In this document: one piece after another, positions 9,580-18,580 of the stretch | How the letters are laid out: each line of letters opens with the position of its first letter | Position numbering within the stretch: position 1 is the first letter of the stretch | Assembly (NCBI GenBank): GCA_018241525.1 | Contig: JAFEDR010000009.1 | Location: forward strand, 496,001-560,000 | Length of the DNA stretch: 64,000 nucleotides | Direction of reading: 5' to 3' | DNA from: Pseudomonadota bacterium | GTDB taxonomy: Bacteria > Pseudomonadota > Gammaproteobacteria > Steroidobacterales > Steroidobacteraceae | Program-made: the position numbers and the translations under genes | The notes under the pieces: generated by a model | What the model was told of the DNA's origin: nothing | The model's database searches: none | What the model saw: only the letters and a program-made list of their open reading frames with translations

Positions 9580-10788
9580 ATGACGAGCCGACGGCGACTG
9601 CTGGGAGGACTGCTCGGAACCGCCGCGACGGCGGGCCTTGGGCCGCTCGCGCGCGAGGCGCTCGCGGGCCTGCCGGGCGGCACGCTCGAGTCGGAGGTCC
9701 TCGAAGCCTTGCCTGGCAAGCAGCCACTCCTCAAGCGCGCGTATCGTCCGCCCAACTACGAATCGCCGCTGGCGACGTTCGGGGACGTGATCACGCCGAA
9801 CGACCGTTTCTTCGTGCGCTGGCACCTGATGAACATCCCCGAGGTCGCGGCGGCCGACTGGCGGCTCGCGCTCGGCGCGGACGGCAACGCGCAGACGATC
9901 GAGCTCACGCTCGAGCAGCTGAAACGCGACTTCGAGCCGGTCGAGCTGGTCGCGGTCTGCCAGTGCTCGGGCAACCGGCGCGGGCTGTCGGACCCGCACG
10001 TGCCGGGCGTCGAATGGGGCTACGGCGCCATGGGCAACGCCCGCTGGCGTGGTGCGCGGCTGAAGGACGTGCTCTCGCGCATCGGCGTGCCAAAGGACGC
10101 GGTCGAGGTCGCTTTCGACGGCGGCGACAGTGCGCCGCTCGAGGCGACTCCGGACTTCCGCAAGAGCATCCCGATCTGGAAGGCGCTCGACGAGAGCACG
10201 CTGATCGCCTACGAAATGAACGGCGCGCCGCTGCCCCACTGGAACGGATTCCCTGCACGTATCGTCGTGCCCGGCTGGACCGCGACGTACTGGATGAAGC
10301 AGGTCGTCAGCATCCGCGTACTGACGAAGCCGCTCGGTGGCTTCTGGATGTCGACCGCGTACCGGATACCCAAGGGCAAGTTCCCGCAGGTCGACCGGTT
10401 CGTCTCGCAGGAAGCGGAAGCGACGACGCCGATCACGGAGATGGTCGTGAACTCGCTGATCACCAGCCCGGCGGACGGTCAGCGCGTGGACGCGCGCTCC
10501 CCGCTCGTGATCCGCGGCATCGCCTGGGATGGCGGCGCCGGCATCCGGCGGGTCGATGTCTCGACCGACGAAGGCCGCAGCTGGAAGGCCGCGGAGCTCG
10601 GCATCGACCTCGGCCGCTACTCATTCCGCCCGTGGCAGTACCGCCATCGCGGCGCGCCGCGCGGCCCGCTGACGATCCTCGCCCGCGCGACCAACGCGCA
10701 GGGGTCAACCCAGGTCGAGGAGCTCATCTTCAACGGGCCGGGCTACCACAACAACGTCCCGCACCGGGTGACCGTGCATGTCGCCTGA
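9580..10788 (+). CDS. sorA: Sulfite dehydrogenase/oxidase molybdenum subunit, SorA/SoxC-like, Tat-exported
   Basis: A 402-residue sulfite oxidase family protein that would oxidise sulfite to sulfate in the periplasm and pass electrons to a cytochrome c. Residues 1-25 are a twin-arginine signal (SRRRLLGGLLG). The molybdenum ligand is Cys129 in QCSGNRRG. The molybdopterin domain (about 60-280) is followed by the dimerisation domain starting near MVVNSLITSPADG and containing IRRVDVSTDEGRSW. There is no fused heme domain; the cytochrome is the next gene, overlapping by 11 bases, as in SorAB. A TATACT box at 9544-9549 could be its -10 element. SoxC of a thiosulfate pathway is the alternative, but no other sox gene is present. 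Confidence 0.85.
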   Translation: MTSRRRLLGGLLGTAATAGLGPLAREALAGLPGGTLESEVLEALPGKQPLLKRAYRPPNYESPLATFGDVITPNDRFFVRWHLMNIPEVAAADWRLALGADGNAQTIELTLEQLKRDFEPVELVAVCQCSGNRRGLSDPHVPGVEWGYGAMGNARWRGARLKDVLSRIGVPKDAVEVAFDGGDSAPLEATPDFRKSIPIWKALDESTLIAYEMNGAPLPHWNGFPARIVVPGWTATYWMKQVVSIRVLTKPLGGFWMSTAYRIPKGKFPQVDRFVSQEAEATTPITEMVVNSLITSPADGQRVDARSPLVIRGIAWDGGAGIRRVDVSTDEGRSWKAAELGIDLGRYSFRPWQYRHRGAPRGPLTILARATNAQGSTQVEELIFNGPGYHNNVPHRVTVHVA

Positions 10789-11083
10789 GCGCTCCGTGCC
10801 GTCGCGGTTCGGCGGTCTGGTCGCGTTGGCAATGCTCGCTTCTAACGCAGTCGCCGACGAATCGAGCCTGCGGCTCAAGCCGGCTGCCGATGTTGAGCTG
10901 GTCCGTGCACGCTGCTCGTCCTGCCACAGCATCGACTACATCCAGATGAACGGCGGGTTCCTGAAGCGGGCCGGCTGGGACGCCGAGGTCCGCAAGATGA
11001 TCAAGGTCATGGGCGCGCCCGTCCCGGACGGCGAGGTCGAGCGGATCATCGAGTACCTCGCGACCCAGTATGGTGTCCCGTGA
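10778..11083 (+). CDS. sorB: SorB-like monoheme cytochrome c subunit of sulfite dehydrogenase
   Basis: A 101-residue exported cytochrome with an N-terminal signal (about 1-26) and one heme site, CSSCH at 46-50. The rest, with WDAEVRKMIKVMGAP followed by IIEYLATQYG, is the usual C-terminal part of SorB and SoxD-like cytochromes. It overlaps the end of the molybdenum subunit gene by 11 bases, so expression is coupled. It would accept electrons from the Mo centre and hand them to a terminal oxidase or another cytochrome. Confidence 0.85.
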   Translation: MSPERSVPSRFGGLVALAMLASNAVADESSLRLKPAADVELVRARCSSCHSIDYIQMNGGFLKRAGWDAEVRKMIKVMGAPVPDGEVERIIEYLATQYGVP

Positions 11084-11098
11084 GGCACGGCGCGGCCT

Positions 11099-11875
11099 TC
11101 AGGCGCCGACAAAGGCGCGCTCGATGACGTAGTCACCCGGCTCACCGATGCCGGGCGAGAGGCGAAAGCCGCGCCCGTCGAGCAGCGCGCGCAGGTCCTT
11201 GAGCATGCCCATTCCGCCGCAAATCATCACGCGGTCGTTGACGGGGTCGAGCGGCGCGATACCGAGGTCCGAGAAGAGCCGCCCGGAGTCGATCAGTGTC
11301 GTGATCCGGCCCTCGTGCCGGAAGGGCTCGCGCGTCACCACCGGATAGTCGACGAGCTGCGCCCGCGCGAGCTCGCCGAGGTGCTCATCCGCGCCCAGCT
11401 GCTCGATGATCGCATCGCCATAGGCGAGGTCGCGGACGTGGCGTGCACCGCGCACGACGACGATCGACTCGAAACGCTCGTAGATCTCCGGGTCGCGGAT
11501 CAGGCTGGCGAACGGCGCGAAGCCAGTGCCGGTCGCGAGCAGGAAGAGCCGCCGCCCGGGGCGGAGGTCGCGCAGCACCAGCGTTCCGGTCGGCTTCGCG
11601 CTGAGCAGCACCGTGTCCCCGGCACGTATGGCCTGCAGCCGCGAGGTCAGCGGCCCGCCCGGGATCTTGATGCTGTAGAACTCGAGCTCGTCCGCGTGGT
11701 TGGCGCTCGCGATGCTGTACGCGCGCGCCACGCGCCGCCCGTCGACGTCGAGCGCGACCATCAGAAACTGGCCGTTCTCGTAGCGCAGCGAAGGCTCGCG
11801 CGTGGTGCTGAAGCTGAAGAGCTTGTCGCTCCAGTGCCGCACGCGCGTCACCCGAGCGGGCAGGTACGTGGCCAT
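11099..11875 (-). CDS. fpr: Ferredoxin/flavodoxin--NADP reductase
   Basis: A 258-residue flavoprotein that moves electrons between NADPH and ferredoxin or flavodoxin, usually for oxidative stress defence and Fe-S enzyme supply. The FAD-binding motif is RAYSIASA (R-x-Y-S); the NADP domain has LLATGTGFAPFASLIRD and MICGGMGMLKDL. The length equals the bacterial subclass I enzymes. I chose the ATG at 11875; an in-frame GTG at 11881 is also possible. It converges with sorB, 15 bases away. A short palindrome sits just upstream at 11901-11916. Confidence 0.92.
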   Translation of the reverse strand: MATYLPARVTRVRHWSDKLFSFSTTREPSLRYENGQFLMVALDVDGRRVARAYSIASANHADELEFYSIKIPGGPLTSRLQAIRAGDTVLLSAKPTGTLVLRDLRPGRRLFLLATGTGFAPFASLIRDPEIYERFESIVVVRGARHVRDLAYGDAIIEQLGADEHLGELARAQLVDYPVVTREPFRHEGRITTLIDSGRLFSDLGIAPLDPVNDRVMICGGMGMLKDLRALLDGRGFRLSPGIGEPGDYVIERAFVGA

Positions 11876-11900
11876 CGGCACCGCCGCCTTCGACTTTATG

Positions 11901-11916
11901 ATTAGTGAATGCTAAT
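11901..11916. promoter_or_regulatory. Inverted repeat ATTAG-N6-CTAAT between fpr and the yeiH-like gene
   Basis: ATTAGTGAATGCTAAT is a 5+6+5 inverted repeat in one of the few A/T-rich patches of the window. It is 25 bases upstream of the fpr start and in the shared divergent control region with the exporter gene. TATGAT at 11897-11902 on the plus strand resembles a -10 box. The symmetry and position suit an operator for a dimeric regulator, but none is encoded next to it. Confidence 0.4.
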
Positions 11917-12077
11917 GTTGCGATGCAGCGACCGCTGTAGGGACTTGTGCGTACCCGCCGGCGCGCCAACCCGGGGCGGGCGCAGGCCGCGCCGTGGCAT
12001 TAGAATGGCGGCCCCGAAGGGCCGACCCGACTCCACCGACCACCGCCCCGGCGGCCCAGCGCAGGATCCCCGTCAAC

Positions 12078-13109
12078 ATGTCGTCGATTCGCCGGCTCGC
12101 GCCGGGCCTGGCCATCGTGGTCGCGATCGCACTCGCGGCGTTCCTGCTCTCGCGGCTGCCGGCCCTCGCGGCCGCCGGACTGAGTGCGCTGACCCTCGCG
12201 ATCCTGATCGGCGCCGTGCTCGGCAATCTCGCCCACGCCCGCCTCGCGGGCCCGCGCACCCTGCCGGGCCTGCAATTCGCGCAGAAGACGCTGCTGCGCG
12301 TCGGCGTGGCGCTCTATGGGCTCAACCTGAGCCTCGCGCAGATCATCCACGTCGGACCGGCGGCGATCCTCGTCGACTGCTTCATCGTCGCCTCAACGGT
12401 CGTGGTCGGCTGGTGGGTCGGCCATCGCTGGCTCGGCATGGATCGCGACACGGCCCTGCTGTCCTCCTCCGGCAGCGCGATCTGCGGTGCCGCAGCCGTG
12501 ATCGCGACGGAGTCGGTGCTCGGCTCGGCCCCGCACAAGACCTCCGCCGCCGTCGGCCAGGTGGTGCTGTACGGCTCGATCGCGATGCTCGTCTACCCGC
12601 TGCTCTTCGGGGTGCTCGGCGTCGGGCGCGAGCCGTTCGGCATCTATGTGGGCTCGACGGTGCACGAGGTCGCACAGGTGGTCGCGATCGGCAAGACCAT
12701 CGGCGGAGCGACGGCGGAGAACGCGGTCATCGTCAAGATGATCCGCGTGATGCTGCTCGCGCCGTTTCTGATCGTCCTCGGCCGGGTCGCCACCCGCCGC
12801 GGCGAGGCCGGCGAGGCAGCCCCGGCGACCCGCCTGCCGGCCTTCGCGATCTGGTTCATCGTCATCGCGCTCGTGCATCCGCTGCTCGGCCTGCCGGACG
12901 GGGTGATCCGCTGGCTCCGTCTCATGGACATCTACCTGCTTGCCGCTGCCATGGCTGCGCTCGGGCTCGACACGACGCTGCAGAAGCTCAAGGTCGCCGG
13001 CCGCGACGCGGTGCTGCTCGGCGGCATCCTGTTCGTCTACCTGATCGTCGTCGGTGGCGCCGCCAACCTGCTCATCCAGCGCGCGCTCGGCGTCGATCTC
13101 ACGCACTGA
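12078..13109 (+). CDS. YeiH/UPF0324 family putative sulfate/sulfite exporter
   Basis: A 343-residue integral membrane protein with about ten hydrophobic segments. Family signatures are visible: LLRVGVALYGLNLSL, SGSAICGAAAV, STVHEVAQVVA and LGLDTTLQKLK. The family is annotated as a putative sulfate or sulfonate exporter. Its place one gene away from the sulfite dehydrogenase fits export of a sulfur oxyanion, though that is inferred. The ATG at 12078 starts the first hydrophobic region; upstream in-frame sequence is Pro/Arg rich and unlikely to be coding. Confidence 0.85.
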   Translation: MSSIRRLAPGLAIVVAIALAAFLLSRLPALAAAGLSALTLAILIGAVLGNLAHARLAGPRTLPGLQFAQKTLLRVGVALYGLNLSLAQIIHVGPAAILVDCFIVASTVVVGWWVGHRWLGMDRDTALLSSSGSAICGAAAVIATESVLGSAPHKTSAAVGQVVLYGSIAMLVYPLLFGVLGVGREPFGIYVGSTVHEVAQVVAIGKTIGGATAENAVIVKMIRVMLLAPFLIVLGRVATRRGEAGEAAPATRLPAFAIWFIVIALVHPLLGLPDGVIRWLRLMDIYLLAAAMAALGLDTTLQKLKVAGRDAVLLGGILFVYLIVVGGAANLLIQRALGVDLTH

Positions 13110-13259
13110 CGGCGGCCGAGAGGCCGGCGCCGGCGCACTTCGGCAAGTCCTGAGCACCCGGCGCCACGGCGCGCTCACAATGACGCTCCCGCCCGCGCCG
13201 CCCCGGGCGGCGACTGACGCCGCCGACGCGGTACGCGATGACACCGGAGGACACTGACG

Positions 13260-13703
13260 ATGCACCCCTATCCCCACCTCTACAGCGTCACCGCCCGCGG
13301 CGAACCGACCGGCGAGGTGCCCGTCGAGACCGCCGGGGCGCCGGGCCTGCCGACCCAGCCGCCACCGCAGTTCGACGGCCCGGAGGGCTTCTGGTCGCCG
13401 GAGACGCTGCTGACCGCCTCGCTCGCGGACTGCTTCATCCTGACGTTTCGCGCCATCGCCCGGCTGTCGAAGTTGCCGTGGCTGCGGCTCGAGTGCCGCG
13501 TCGAGGGCACGCTGGATCGCATCGACGGCGTCGCGCAGTTCTCGGCGTTTCGCACGACCGCGACGCTCACCGTGCCGGCCGGCACCGACCTCACCAAGGC
13601 CCAGCAGCTGCTGCAGAAGGCCGAGCACTCGTGCCTGATCGCTAACTCGCTGAAGGCGCAGCGCGATCTTGAGGCCCGGGTGCTCGAGTCGGCGGCGGCG
13701 TAG
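13260..13703 (+). CDS. OsmC-like peroxiredoxin family protein
   Basis: A 147-residue OsmC/Ohr fold protein. Both active cysteines are present, in SLADCF and in AEHSCLIANSL, and the sequence has the LLTASLADC helix start typical of the family. These proteins reduce organic hydroperoxides using the Cys pair. GGAGG at 13246-13250 lies nine bases before the ATG. The methyltransferase gene starts 6 bases after its stop, so the two probably form an operon. Confidence 0.88.
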   Translation: MHPYPHLYSVTARGEPTGEVPVETAGAPGLPTQPPPQFDGPEGFWSPETLLTASLADCFILTFRAIARLSKLPWLRLECRVEGTLDRIDGVAQFSAFRTTATLTVPAGTDLTKAQQLLQKAEHSCLIANSLKAQRDLEARVLESAAA

Positions 13704-13709
13704 GCACTC

Positions 13710-14333
13710 GTGGGCTTCGACGCCGGACGCTGGGACCAGAAGTACGGCGGCGCCGACTTCTTTTACGGCACCGAGCCCAACGACTTCCTCCGGGAGCACG
13801 CCGCGCGGCTGCCGCCAGGCGGCCGCGTTCTGAGCCTCGGCGAGGGCGAGGGACGCAATGCCGTCTTCCTCGCGGCGCTCGGCCTCGAGGTCACCGCCCT
13901 CGATGCGTCATCCGTCGGACTCGCGAAGGCCGGGCGTCTGGCCGCCGACCGCGGCGTGCGCCTGCGCACGCAACTCGCCTCGCTGGAGGACTATGCGTTC
14001 GAGGCCGGCGCCTGGGACGCGATCGTCTCGATCTGGTGCCACCTACCGCCGCCGTTGCGCCGGCGCGTGCACGCCAGCATCGCCACCGCGCTGCGGCCCG
14101 GCGGGGTCTTCCTGCTCGAAGCGTACACGCCGGGGCAGCTCGCGCTCGGCACGGGCGGACCGCGAGAAGCGGAACTGTTGCTCACGGCGGCGGAGCTTCG
14201 TGCCGAGATCGGGCCGCTCGAGCCCGAGCACCTCGGCGAGCTCGAGCGCGAGGTCCACGAGGGGACCGGGCATCGTGGCCGGAGCGCCGTCGTGCAGCTG
14301 CTCGCCCGGCGGCCCGCTGCGCCCGGAAGGTAG
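13710..14333 (+). CDS. Class I SAM-dependent methyltransferase
   Basis: A 207-residue Rossmann methyltransferase of the TehB-like/UbiE-like group. The SAM-binding motif I is VLSLGEGEGRNAVFLA and the acidic motif II end is VTALDAS. It begins FDAGRWDQKYGGADFFYGTEPNDFL, typical of a proteobacterial family of unknown substrate. The start is GTG at 13710, six bases after the osmC-like stop. The substrate cannot be named; tellurite or thiol methylation is possible but unproven. Confidence 0.82.
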   Translation: MGFDAGRWDQKYGGADFFYGTEPNDFLREHAARLPPGGRVLSLGEGEGRNAVFLAALGLEVTALDASSVGLAKAGRLAADRGVRLRTQLASLEDYAFEAGAWDAIVSIWCHLPPPLRRRVHASIATALRPGGVFLLEAYTPGQLALGTGGPREAELLLTAAELRAEIGPLEPEHLGELEREVHEGTGHRGRSAVVQLLARRPAAPGR

Positions 14334-14367
14334 GGTACGCCCGCGCTCGGCCTGTGGCGCACCGCCC

Positions 14368-15471
14368 TCAAGCCACCTCGAGCACCGGCGCACCGAGTTC
14401 GGCGAGCCGAGGCCGCGTGCCGAGCCCCACCGAGGTCGGCGCCGCGAGCCGGCCGTGCGCACGCTGCGGCGCACCGTCCGCAATCGTCCGCGTGCCGTAG
14501 CTGTTGAAGTCGGTCGACGAGAACAGCAGCGCTGGCGGCGTGCTGTGGGCCAGGTGCGCTATCGCGGCGGTGGCAATGTCGCCGCCCCAGGTGTCCTCGA
14601 TCGTGAGTGCGATGCCCTGCGCGACGCAGAGGTCGCGGATCTGTCGCGCCTTGGTCAGGCCGCCGACCTTCGAGATCTTGAGGTTGACGACGTCCATGGC
14701 CCGGTCGGCGATCGCGCGTACGACGACCCCGATCGAGTCGATCACCTCATCGAGGATCAGCGGCCGGGCACAGTGCGCCCTGACGGTCAGGCATTCCTCG
14801 TAGCTGGCGCAAGGCTGCTCGATGTAAACATCGTCGTTGCGCAGCGCCTGGCAGACCCGGATCGCCTCGTGCTGCCGCCAGCCGGTGTTCGCGTCGGCAA
14901 CCAGCACGTCGCCCGGCCGCAGGCAGGCGCGCACGGCGCGGATGCGCTCGATGTCGGTGTCCGGATCGCCGCCGACCTTCAGCTGGAACTTCGTGTACCC
15001 CTCGGCGCGGTACTGCGCGACGCGACGCGCCATCTCGGCGGGCGCTTCCTGCGAGATGGCGCGGTAGAGCGCGAAACTCTCCCCGTAGCGCCCGCCGAGC
15101 AGCGTGCAAACCGGGAGCCCCGCGACCTGGCCGAGGATGTCCCAGCAGGCCACGTCGATCGCCGACTTGACGTACGGGTGGCCGCGCAGGGCCGCGTCCA
15201 TCCGCTCATTCAGGTGGCCGAGGTCGAGCGGATCAAGCCCGAGCAGCTGTGGCGCGAGCTCGGCGATGCCGGTGCGGGCGCCGGCGGCGTAAGCCGGCAG
15301 GTACGCGGGGCCGAGCGGGCACACCTCGCCGTAGCCGCGCAGCCCGCGATCGGCCTCGATCTCGACCACCGTCGAATCGAACACGCTGACCGCGTTCCCG
15401 CCCGACCAGCGATAGCTGCCCTCGCGCAGCGGCAGGTCGACCTGATAGGTTCGGATGGCGCTGATCCGCAT
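14368..15471 (-). CDS. Enolase-superfamily dehydratase, probably cis-3-hydroxy-L-proline dehydratase
   Basis: A 367-residue mandelate racemase/muconate lactonising enzyme family member. The capping domain has [20 protein letters not shown] and [16 protein letters not shown], which match from memory the cis-3-hydroxy-L-proline dehydratase subgroup. The barrel shows the first Lys pair (TKFQLKVGG), metal ligands in ADANTGW, IEQPC and LDEVID, and the second Lys in NLKISKVGG. This enzyme would remove water from cis-3-hydroxyproline to give pyrroline-2-carboxylate. No partner reductase or transporter is adjacent. It diverges from the hydrolase gene at 15570. Confidence 0.75.
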   Translation of the reverse strand: MRISAIRTYQVDLPLREGSYRWSGGNAVSVFDSTVVEIEADRGLRGYGEVCPLGPAYLPAYAAGARTGIAELAPQLLGLDPLDLGHLNERMDAALRGHPYVKSAIDVACWDILGQVAGLPVCTLLGGRYGESFALYRAISQEAPAEMARRVAQYRAEGYTKFQLKVGGDPDTDIERIRAVRACLRPGDVLVADANTGWRQHEAIRVCQALRNDDVYIEQPCASYEECLTVRAHCARPLILDEVIDSIGVVVRAIADRAMDVVNLKISKVGGLTKARQIRDLCVAQGIALTIEDTWGGDIATAAIAHLAHSTPPALLFSSTDFNSYGTRTIADGAPQRAHGRLAAPTSVGLGTRPRLAELGAPVLEVA

Positions 15472-15569
15472 GGCTCGCCTCGACTGGAATGTCCGCGACG
15501 ATGGCAGGCTTGCGCGGCGCGGGCAAGTCACCCGACCAGAGCCGCGCGGTCGATCCGCGGAGGGAACGC

Positions 15570-16436
15570 TTGGAACCGCCGACGCTGGAAGCATGGCACG
15601 CGAGCGGCCGCCGACTCCGCTTTCGTGGTCACGAGATCTTCTACCGGGTGGCGGGCCGCGGCCCCGTGACGCTGCTGCTGCACGGCTTTCCGACGTCGAG
15701 CTGGGACTGGGCCCGGGTCGCCACCCCGCTCGCCGAGCGCTGCACGGTCGTGACGCCGGATTTTCTCGGCTTCGGCTACTCGGCGAAACCGCCGCGGCAC
15801 GAGTACCGGATCGCCGAGCAGGCCGACCTCTGCCTCGAGGTGCTCGCGAGCCTCGGCTGCCGCGAGGCCACCGTGGTCGCGCACGACTACGGCGACACGG
15901 TCGCGCAGGAACTGCTCGCGCGGGAACTCGACGGACGGTTGCCGTGGCGGCTGCGCGCGATGGTACTGCTCAATGGCGGCCTCTTTCCCGAGACCCATCG
16001 CCCACGCCTCGTGCAGCGCCTGCTGCGCACGCCCCTCGGCCCATGGATCGCGCGCGGCATCACGCAGCGGCGCTTCGACGCGAGCCTGCGCGCCATCTTC
16101 GGCCCGGCGACGCCGCCCTCGCGGGCGGAGCTGGACGGCTTCTGGGCCCTGCTGCGGCACGGGGATGGGGCCGGTGCGATGCCTCGCTTGATCCGCTACA
16201 TCGACGAGCGCCGCCGCTGGCGCGAGCGCTGGGTCGGCGCGCTCGTGCGCACGACGGTCCCGCTCTCGCTGGTGGCGGGGCTCGACGACCCGGTGTCGGG
16301 GCGCCACATGGTGGAGCGCTTCCGCGAGCTCGTGCCCGCGGCGGCGGTGACCGGGCTGCCCGGCATAGGTCACTACCCGCAGCTCGAGGCCCCCGTCCCG
16401 GTGCTCGGGCGGATCATGGCGGCGCTCGAGCCCTGA
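15570..16436 (+). CDS. Alpha/beta hydrolase with Asp nucleophile (epoxide hydrolase/haloalkane dehalogenase type)
   Basis: A 288-residue alpha/beta hydrolase. The oxyanion motif is [12 protein letters not shown]. The nucleophile elbow VAHDYGD places Asp where esterases have Ser, as in epoxide hydrolases and haloalkane dehalogenases. The catalytic His is in [10 protein letters not shown] chose TTG at 15570 because GGAGG at 15559-15563 lies six bases before it; in-frame ATG codons at 15489 and 15501 lack a site this good. The substrate is unknown. Confidence 0.8.
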   Translation: MEPPTLEAWHASGRRLRFRGHEIFYRVAGRGPVTLLLHGFPTSSWDWARVATPLAERCTVVTPDFLGFGYSAKPPRHEYRIAEQADLCLEVLASLGCREATVVAHDYGDTVAQELLARELDGRLPWRLRAMVLLNGGLFPETHRPRLVQRLLRTPLGPWIARGITQRRFDASLRAIFGPATPPSRAELDGFWALLRHGDGAGAMPRLIRYIDERRRWRERWVGALVRTTVPLSLVAGLDDPVSGRHMVERFRELVPAAAVTGLPGIGHYPQLEAPVPVLGRIMAALEP

Positions 16437-16519
16437 GGGCACGGCCGCGCCCCGGCATTTGCGCCAAGCCACCCGCGCTGGCGAGAATGGCGGCGGACAC
16501 GCAATCGTTGGGGAACCCC

Positions 16520-17191
16520 ATGCCGAACACTCGCGCTCGCTGGCTCGTCATCGGGCTGCTGCTCTGCCCTGCACTCGTTGCCGGCGCGGACGGCGCTGCG
16601 GACTGGCGATCGACGGTGCGCCAGCTCGCCGAGCGCCAGTTCCGCAATCCTGCCTGGGGCTACTCACACTCGGTGCGCGACTACCGGGTGGCGCGGGAGC
16701 TCGCCGCGCGCGACCACGTGGTGCTCGACGACGACGTGCTCTACGCGGCGGCGTTCCTGCACGACATGGCCGCCTTTGCACCCTACGAGAAGGCCGATGT
16801 CGATCACGCGGACGAGGCGGCACGCATCGTCGGCGAGACGCTCCGCGGCACCGGCTTCCCGATGGACAAGCTCGAGCGGGTGCGCGGGGCGATCCGCACG
16901 CACATGTTCGACCGCGATCCCCAGGGTCCCGAGGCCCTCTATCTGCACGACGCCGACGCGCTCGACTGGCTCGGCGCGATCGGCGCCGCACGGATCCTCG
17001 GGCTCGTCGACCCCAATGGCGGCAAGCCGGACGGCCCGGCCGCCGTGCAGATGATCGAGGAGAACCTGCGGCTCGTGCCCGCGCGGGTGCTCTCGCCGGC
17101 GGGCCGGTCGCAGGTGGATGCCCGGGTCACGGAGCTGCGCGACTTCCTCGACCGGCTGCGCCGCGAAACCGACTCGTTGCGCGACCTGTAG
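16520..17191 (+). CDS. Exported HD-domain protein
   Basis: A 223-residue protein with a signal peptide (about 1-22, ending ALVAGA) and an HD metal-dependent hydrolase domain. The metal ligands are visible as His in YSHSVRDYRVA, the HD pair in AAFLHDMAAF, a His in IRTHMF and Asp in LHDADALDWLG. HD proteins are mostly cytoplasmic phosphohydrolases, so an exported one is less common. GGGGAA precedes the ATG. The SDR gene follows after 7 bases. Confidence 0.8.
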   Translation: MPNTRARWLVIGLLLCPALVAGADGAADWRSTVRQLAERQFRNPAWGYSHSVRDYRVARELAARDHVVLDDDVLYAAAFLHDMAAFAPYEKADVDHADEAARIVGETLRGTGFPMDKLERVRGAIRTHMFDRDPQGPEALYLHDADALDWLGAIGAARILGLVDPNGGKPDGPAAVQMIEENLRLVPARVLSPAGRSQVDARVTELRDFLDRLRRETDSLRDL

Positions 17192-17198
17192 CCGCGCC

Positions 17199-18029
17199 TT
17201 GGCTGCGCTGCCCGTCGGCGGCCGCGTGGTGCTCGTGACCGGCACGAGCACGGGCTTCGGCCGGGTGATTGCCGCCGGTCTCGCCGCCGATGGCTACCGC
17301 GTCTTCGGCACGACACGCGCGGATGCCGGGCCGGCGGACGCCGGCGTGACCCGGGTCGTCCTCGACGTCACCCGCGACGATTCCGTTGCCCAGGCGCTCG
17401 CCGTGGTCCTCGAAGCCGCCGGACGCATCGACGCGGTGGTCAACAACGCCGGCATGGGGATCGCGGGCGCCATCGAGGATACGACCGTCGTGGAGGCCCA
17501 GGCGCAGTTCGACACGAACTTCTTCGGCCTGCACCGCGTCTGCCGGGCGGTATTGCCGCACCTGCGCGCGCGTGGCGCGGGTCACATCATCAACATGAGT
17601 TCGCTGGCGGGCCAGGTACCGCTGCCGTTCCAGGGCTTCTACAGTGCCTCGAAGTTCGCGATCGAGGCCTACAGCGAGTCGTTGCGGATGGAACTGCGCG
17701 CACATGGCGTCGCCGTCTCGATGGTGGAGCCCGGCGACTTCGCGACGGGCTTCACGGCCAACCGCCGCATGACGGCCGCCAGCGGTCCGGGCTCGCCATA
17801 TCACGAGGCCTGCCGCGGCGCGATCGAGCGCATGGCGCGCGACGAGCTCGCGAACCGCGATCTCTCGCCGGTGCTTGGCGTCGTGCGGCGCATCCTGCGC
17901 ACGTCGCGGCCCGCGCTGCGCTATCCCTGCGCGACCTTCGTGCAACGCGCGTTCGTCGCCGTGCGGCCGTTCCTGCCGCAGCCGCTCGCGGAATTCGCGA
18001 TTCGCGACACGTACGGACTGCGATCCTGA
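17199..18029 (+). CDS. Short-chain dehydrogenase/reductase (classical SDR)
   Basis: A protein of about 276 residues. The cofactor motif is VTGTSTGFGRVIA (T-G-x3-G-x-G); NNAGMG, the catalytic Ser in MSSLAG and YSASK complete the active site. The C-terminal extension after EPGDFATGF is like that of retinol/steroid-type SDRs. The start is uncertain: TTG at 17199 is the most 5' reasonable one, GTG codons at 17226 and 17229 are alternatives. It lies 7 bases after the HD gene. Confidence 0.82.
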   Translation: MAALPVGGRVVLVTGTSTGFGRVIAAGLAADGYRVFGTTRADAGPADAGVTRVVLDVTRDDSVAQALAVVLEAAGRIDAVVNNAGMGIAGAIEDTTVVEAQAQFDTNFFGLHRVCRAVLPHLRARGAGHIINMSSLAGQVPLPFQGFYSASKFAIEAYSESLRMELRAHGVAVSMVEPGDFATGFTANRRMTAASGPGSPYHEACRGAIERMARDELANRDLSPVLGVVRRILRTSRPALRYPCATFVQRAFVAVRPFLPQPLAEFAIRDTYGLRS

Positions 18030-18047
18030 CCGGACGGCCGCGGTCAG
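18026..18047. terminator. Hairpin between convergent SDR and MaoC-like genes
   Basis: CTGACCG (18026-18032) pairs with CGGTCAG (18041-18047) around an eight-base loop. The stem includes the stop codons of both convergent genes (18029 and 18044). It could end transcription in both directions. No T-run follows on either strand. Confidence 0.4.
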
Positions 18048-18484
18048 CGCGGCGCAGCGACCTCGAACAGGCTCGTGGCGAGCAGCGACAGCACGCGCAG
18101 GCCCGCCTGGTTGTGCAGCTCCCAGCGCCAGCGCAGCACGCCCGTCGTGCCCGAACTGGAGAGGCGGGACTCGAGCACGGTGACGGTCAGCGACAGCGCG
18201 TCGCCGGGTCGCACCGGGTTCTCCCAGCGAATCTCGTCGAGGCCGGGCGAACCGATCGAGCCGGAGCCGTCGAGGACGTGGCGCACCGCCAGCTCCATCG
18301 CGATCCCGCAGGTCATCCAGCCGCTCGCGATCAGCCCGCGCCAGCGCGTCCGCGCCGCGAGCTCCCGGTCCACGTGGAACGGCTGCGGGTCGTAGCGTCG
18401 CGCGAACTCGATGATTTCCGGCTCATCGACGTGACGTGGGCCGGCGTGGAAGACCGCGCCCGCCTTGAACTCCGAGAACTGCAT
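18044..18484 (-). CDS. MaoC-like (R)-specific enoyl-CoA hydratase family protein
   Basis: A 146-residue single hot-dog domain protein. The hydratase motif YDPQPFHVDRELA carries the expected Asp and His, and ASGWMTCGIAMEL and WENPVRPGDALSL follow as in MaoC-type proteins. They hydrate trans-2-enoyl-CoA esters. GGAGGAG lies 7 bases before the ATG at 18484. It faces the same direction as the acyl-CoA catabolism operon ending at 19386, but the alpha/beta hydrolase gene on the other strand lies between them. Confidence 0.87.
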   Translation of the reverse strand: MQFSEFKAGAVFHAGPRHVDEPEIIEFARRYDPQPFHVDRELAARTRWRGLIASGWMTCGIAMELAVRHVLDGSGSIGSPGLDEIRWENPVRPGDALSLTVTVLESRLSSSGTTGVLRWRWELHNQAGLRVLSLLATSLFEVAAPR

Positions 18485-18580
18485 GGGCTCGCTCCTCCGC
18501 AACCCGATCGCGGCCGCGTCGACGCGGGTGCTGGTGTACGGCATCATCGGCGGCGATGCGCCCGCAGATGACGCCCGGCC

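Noticed and set aside
9580..11083. SoxCD of a thiosulfate oxidation system.
   Set aside because: SoxD is larger and diheme, and no soxXYZAB genes are near. The short monoheme partner fits SorB.
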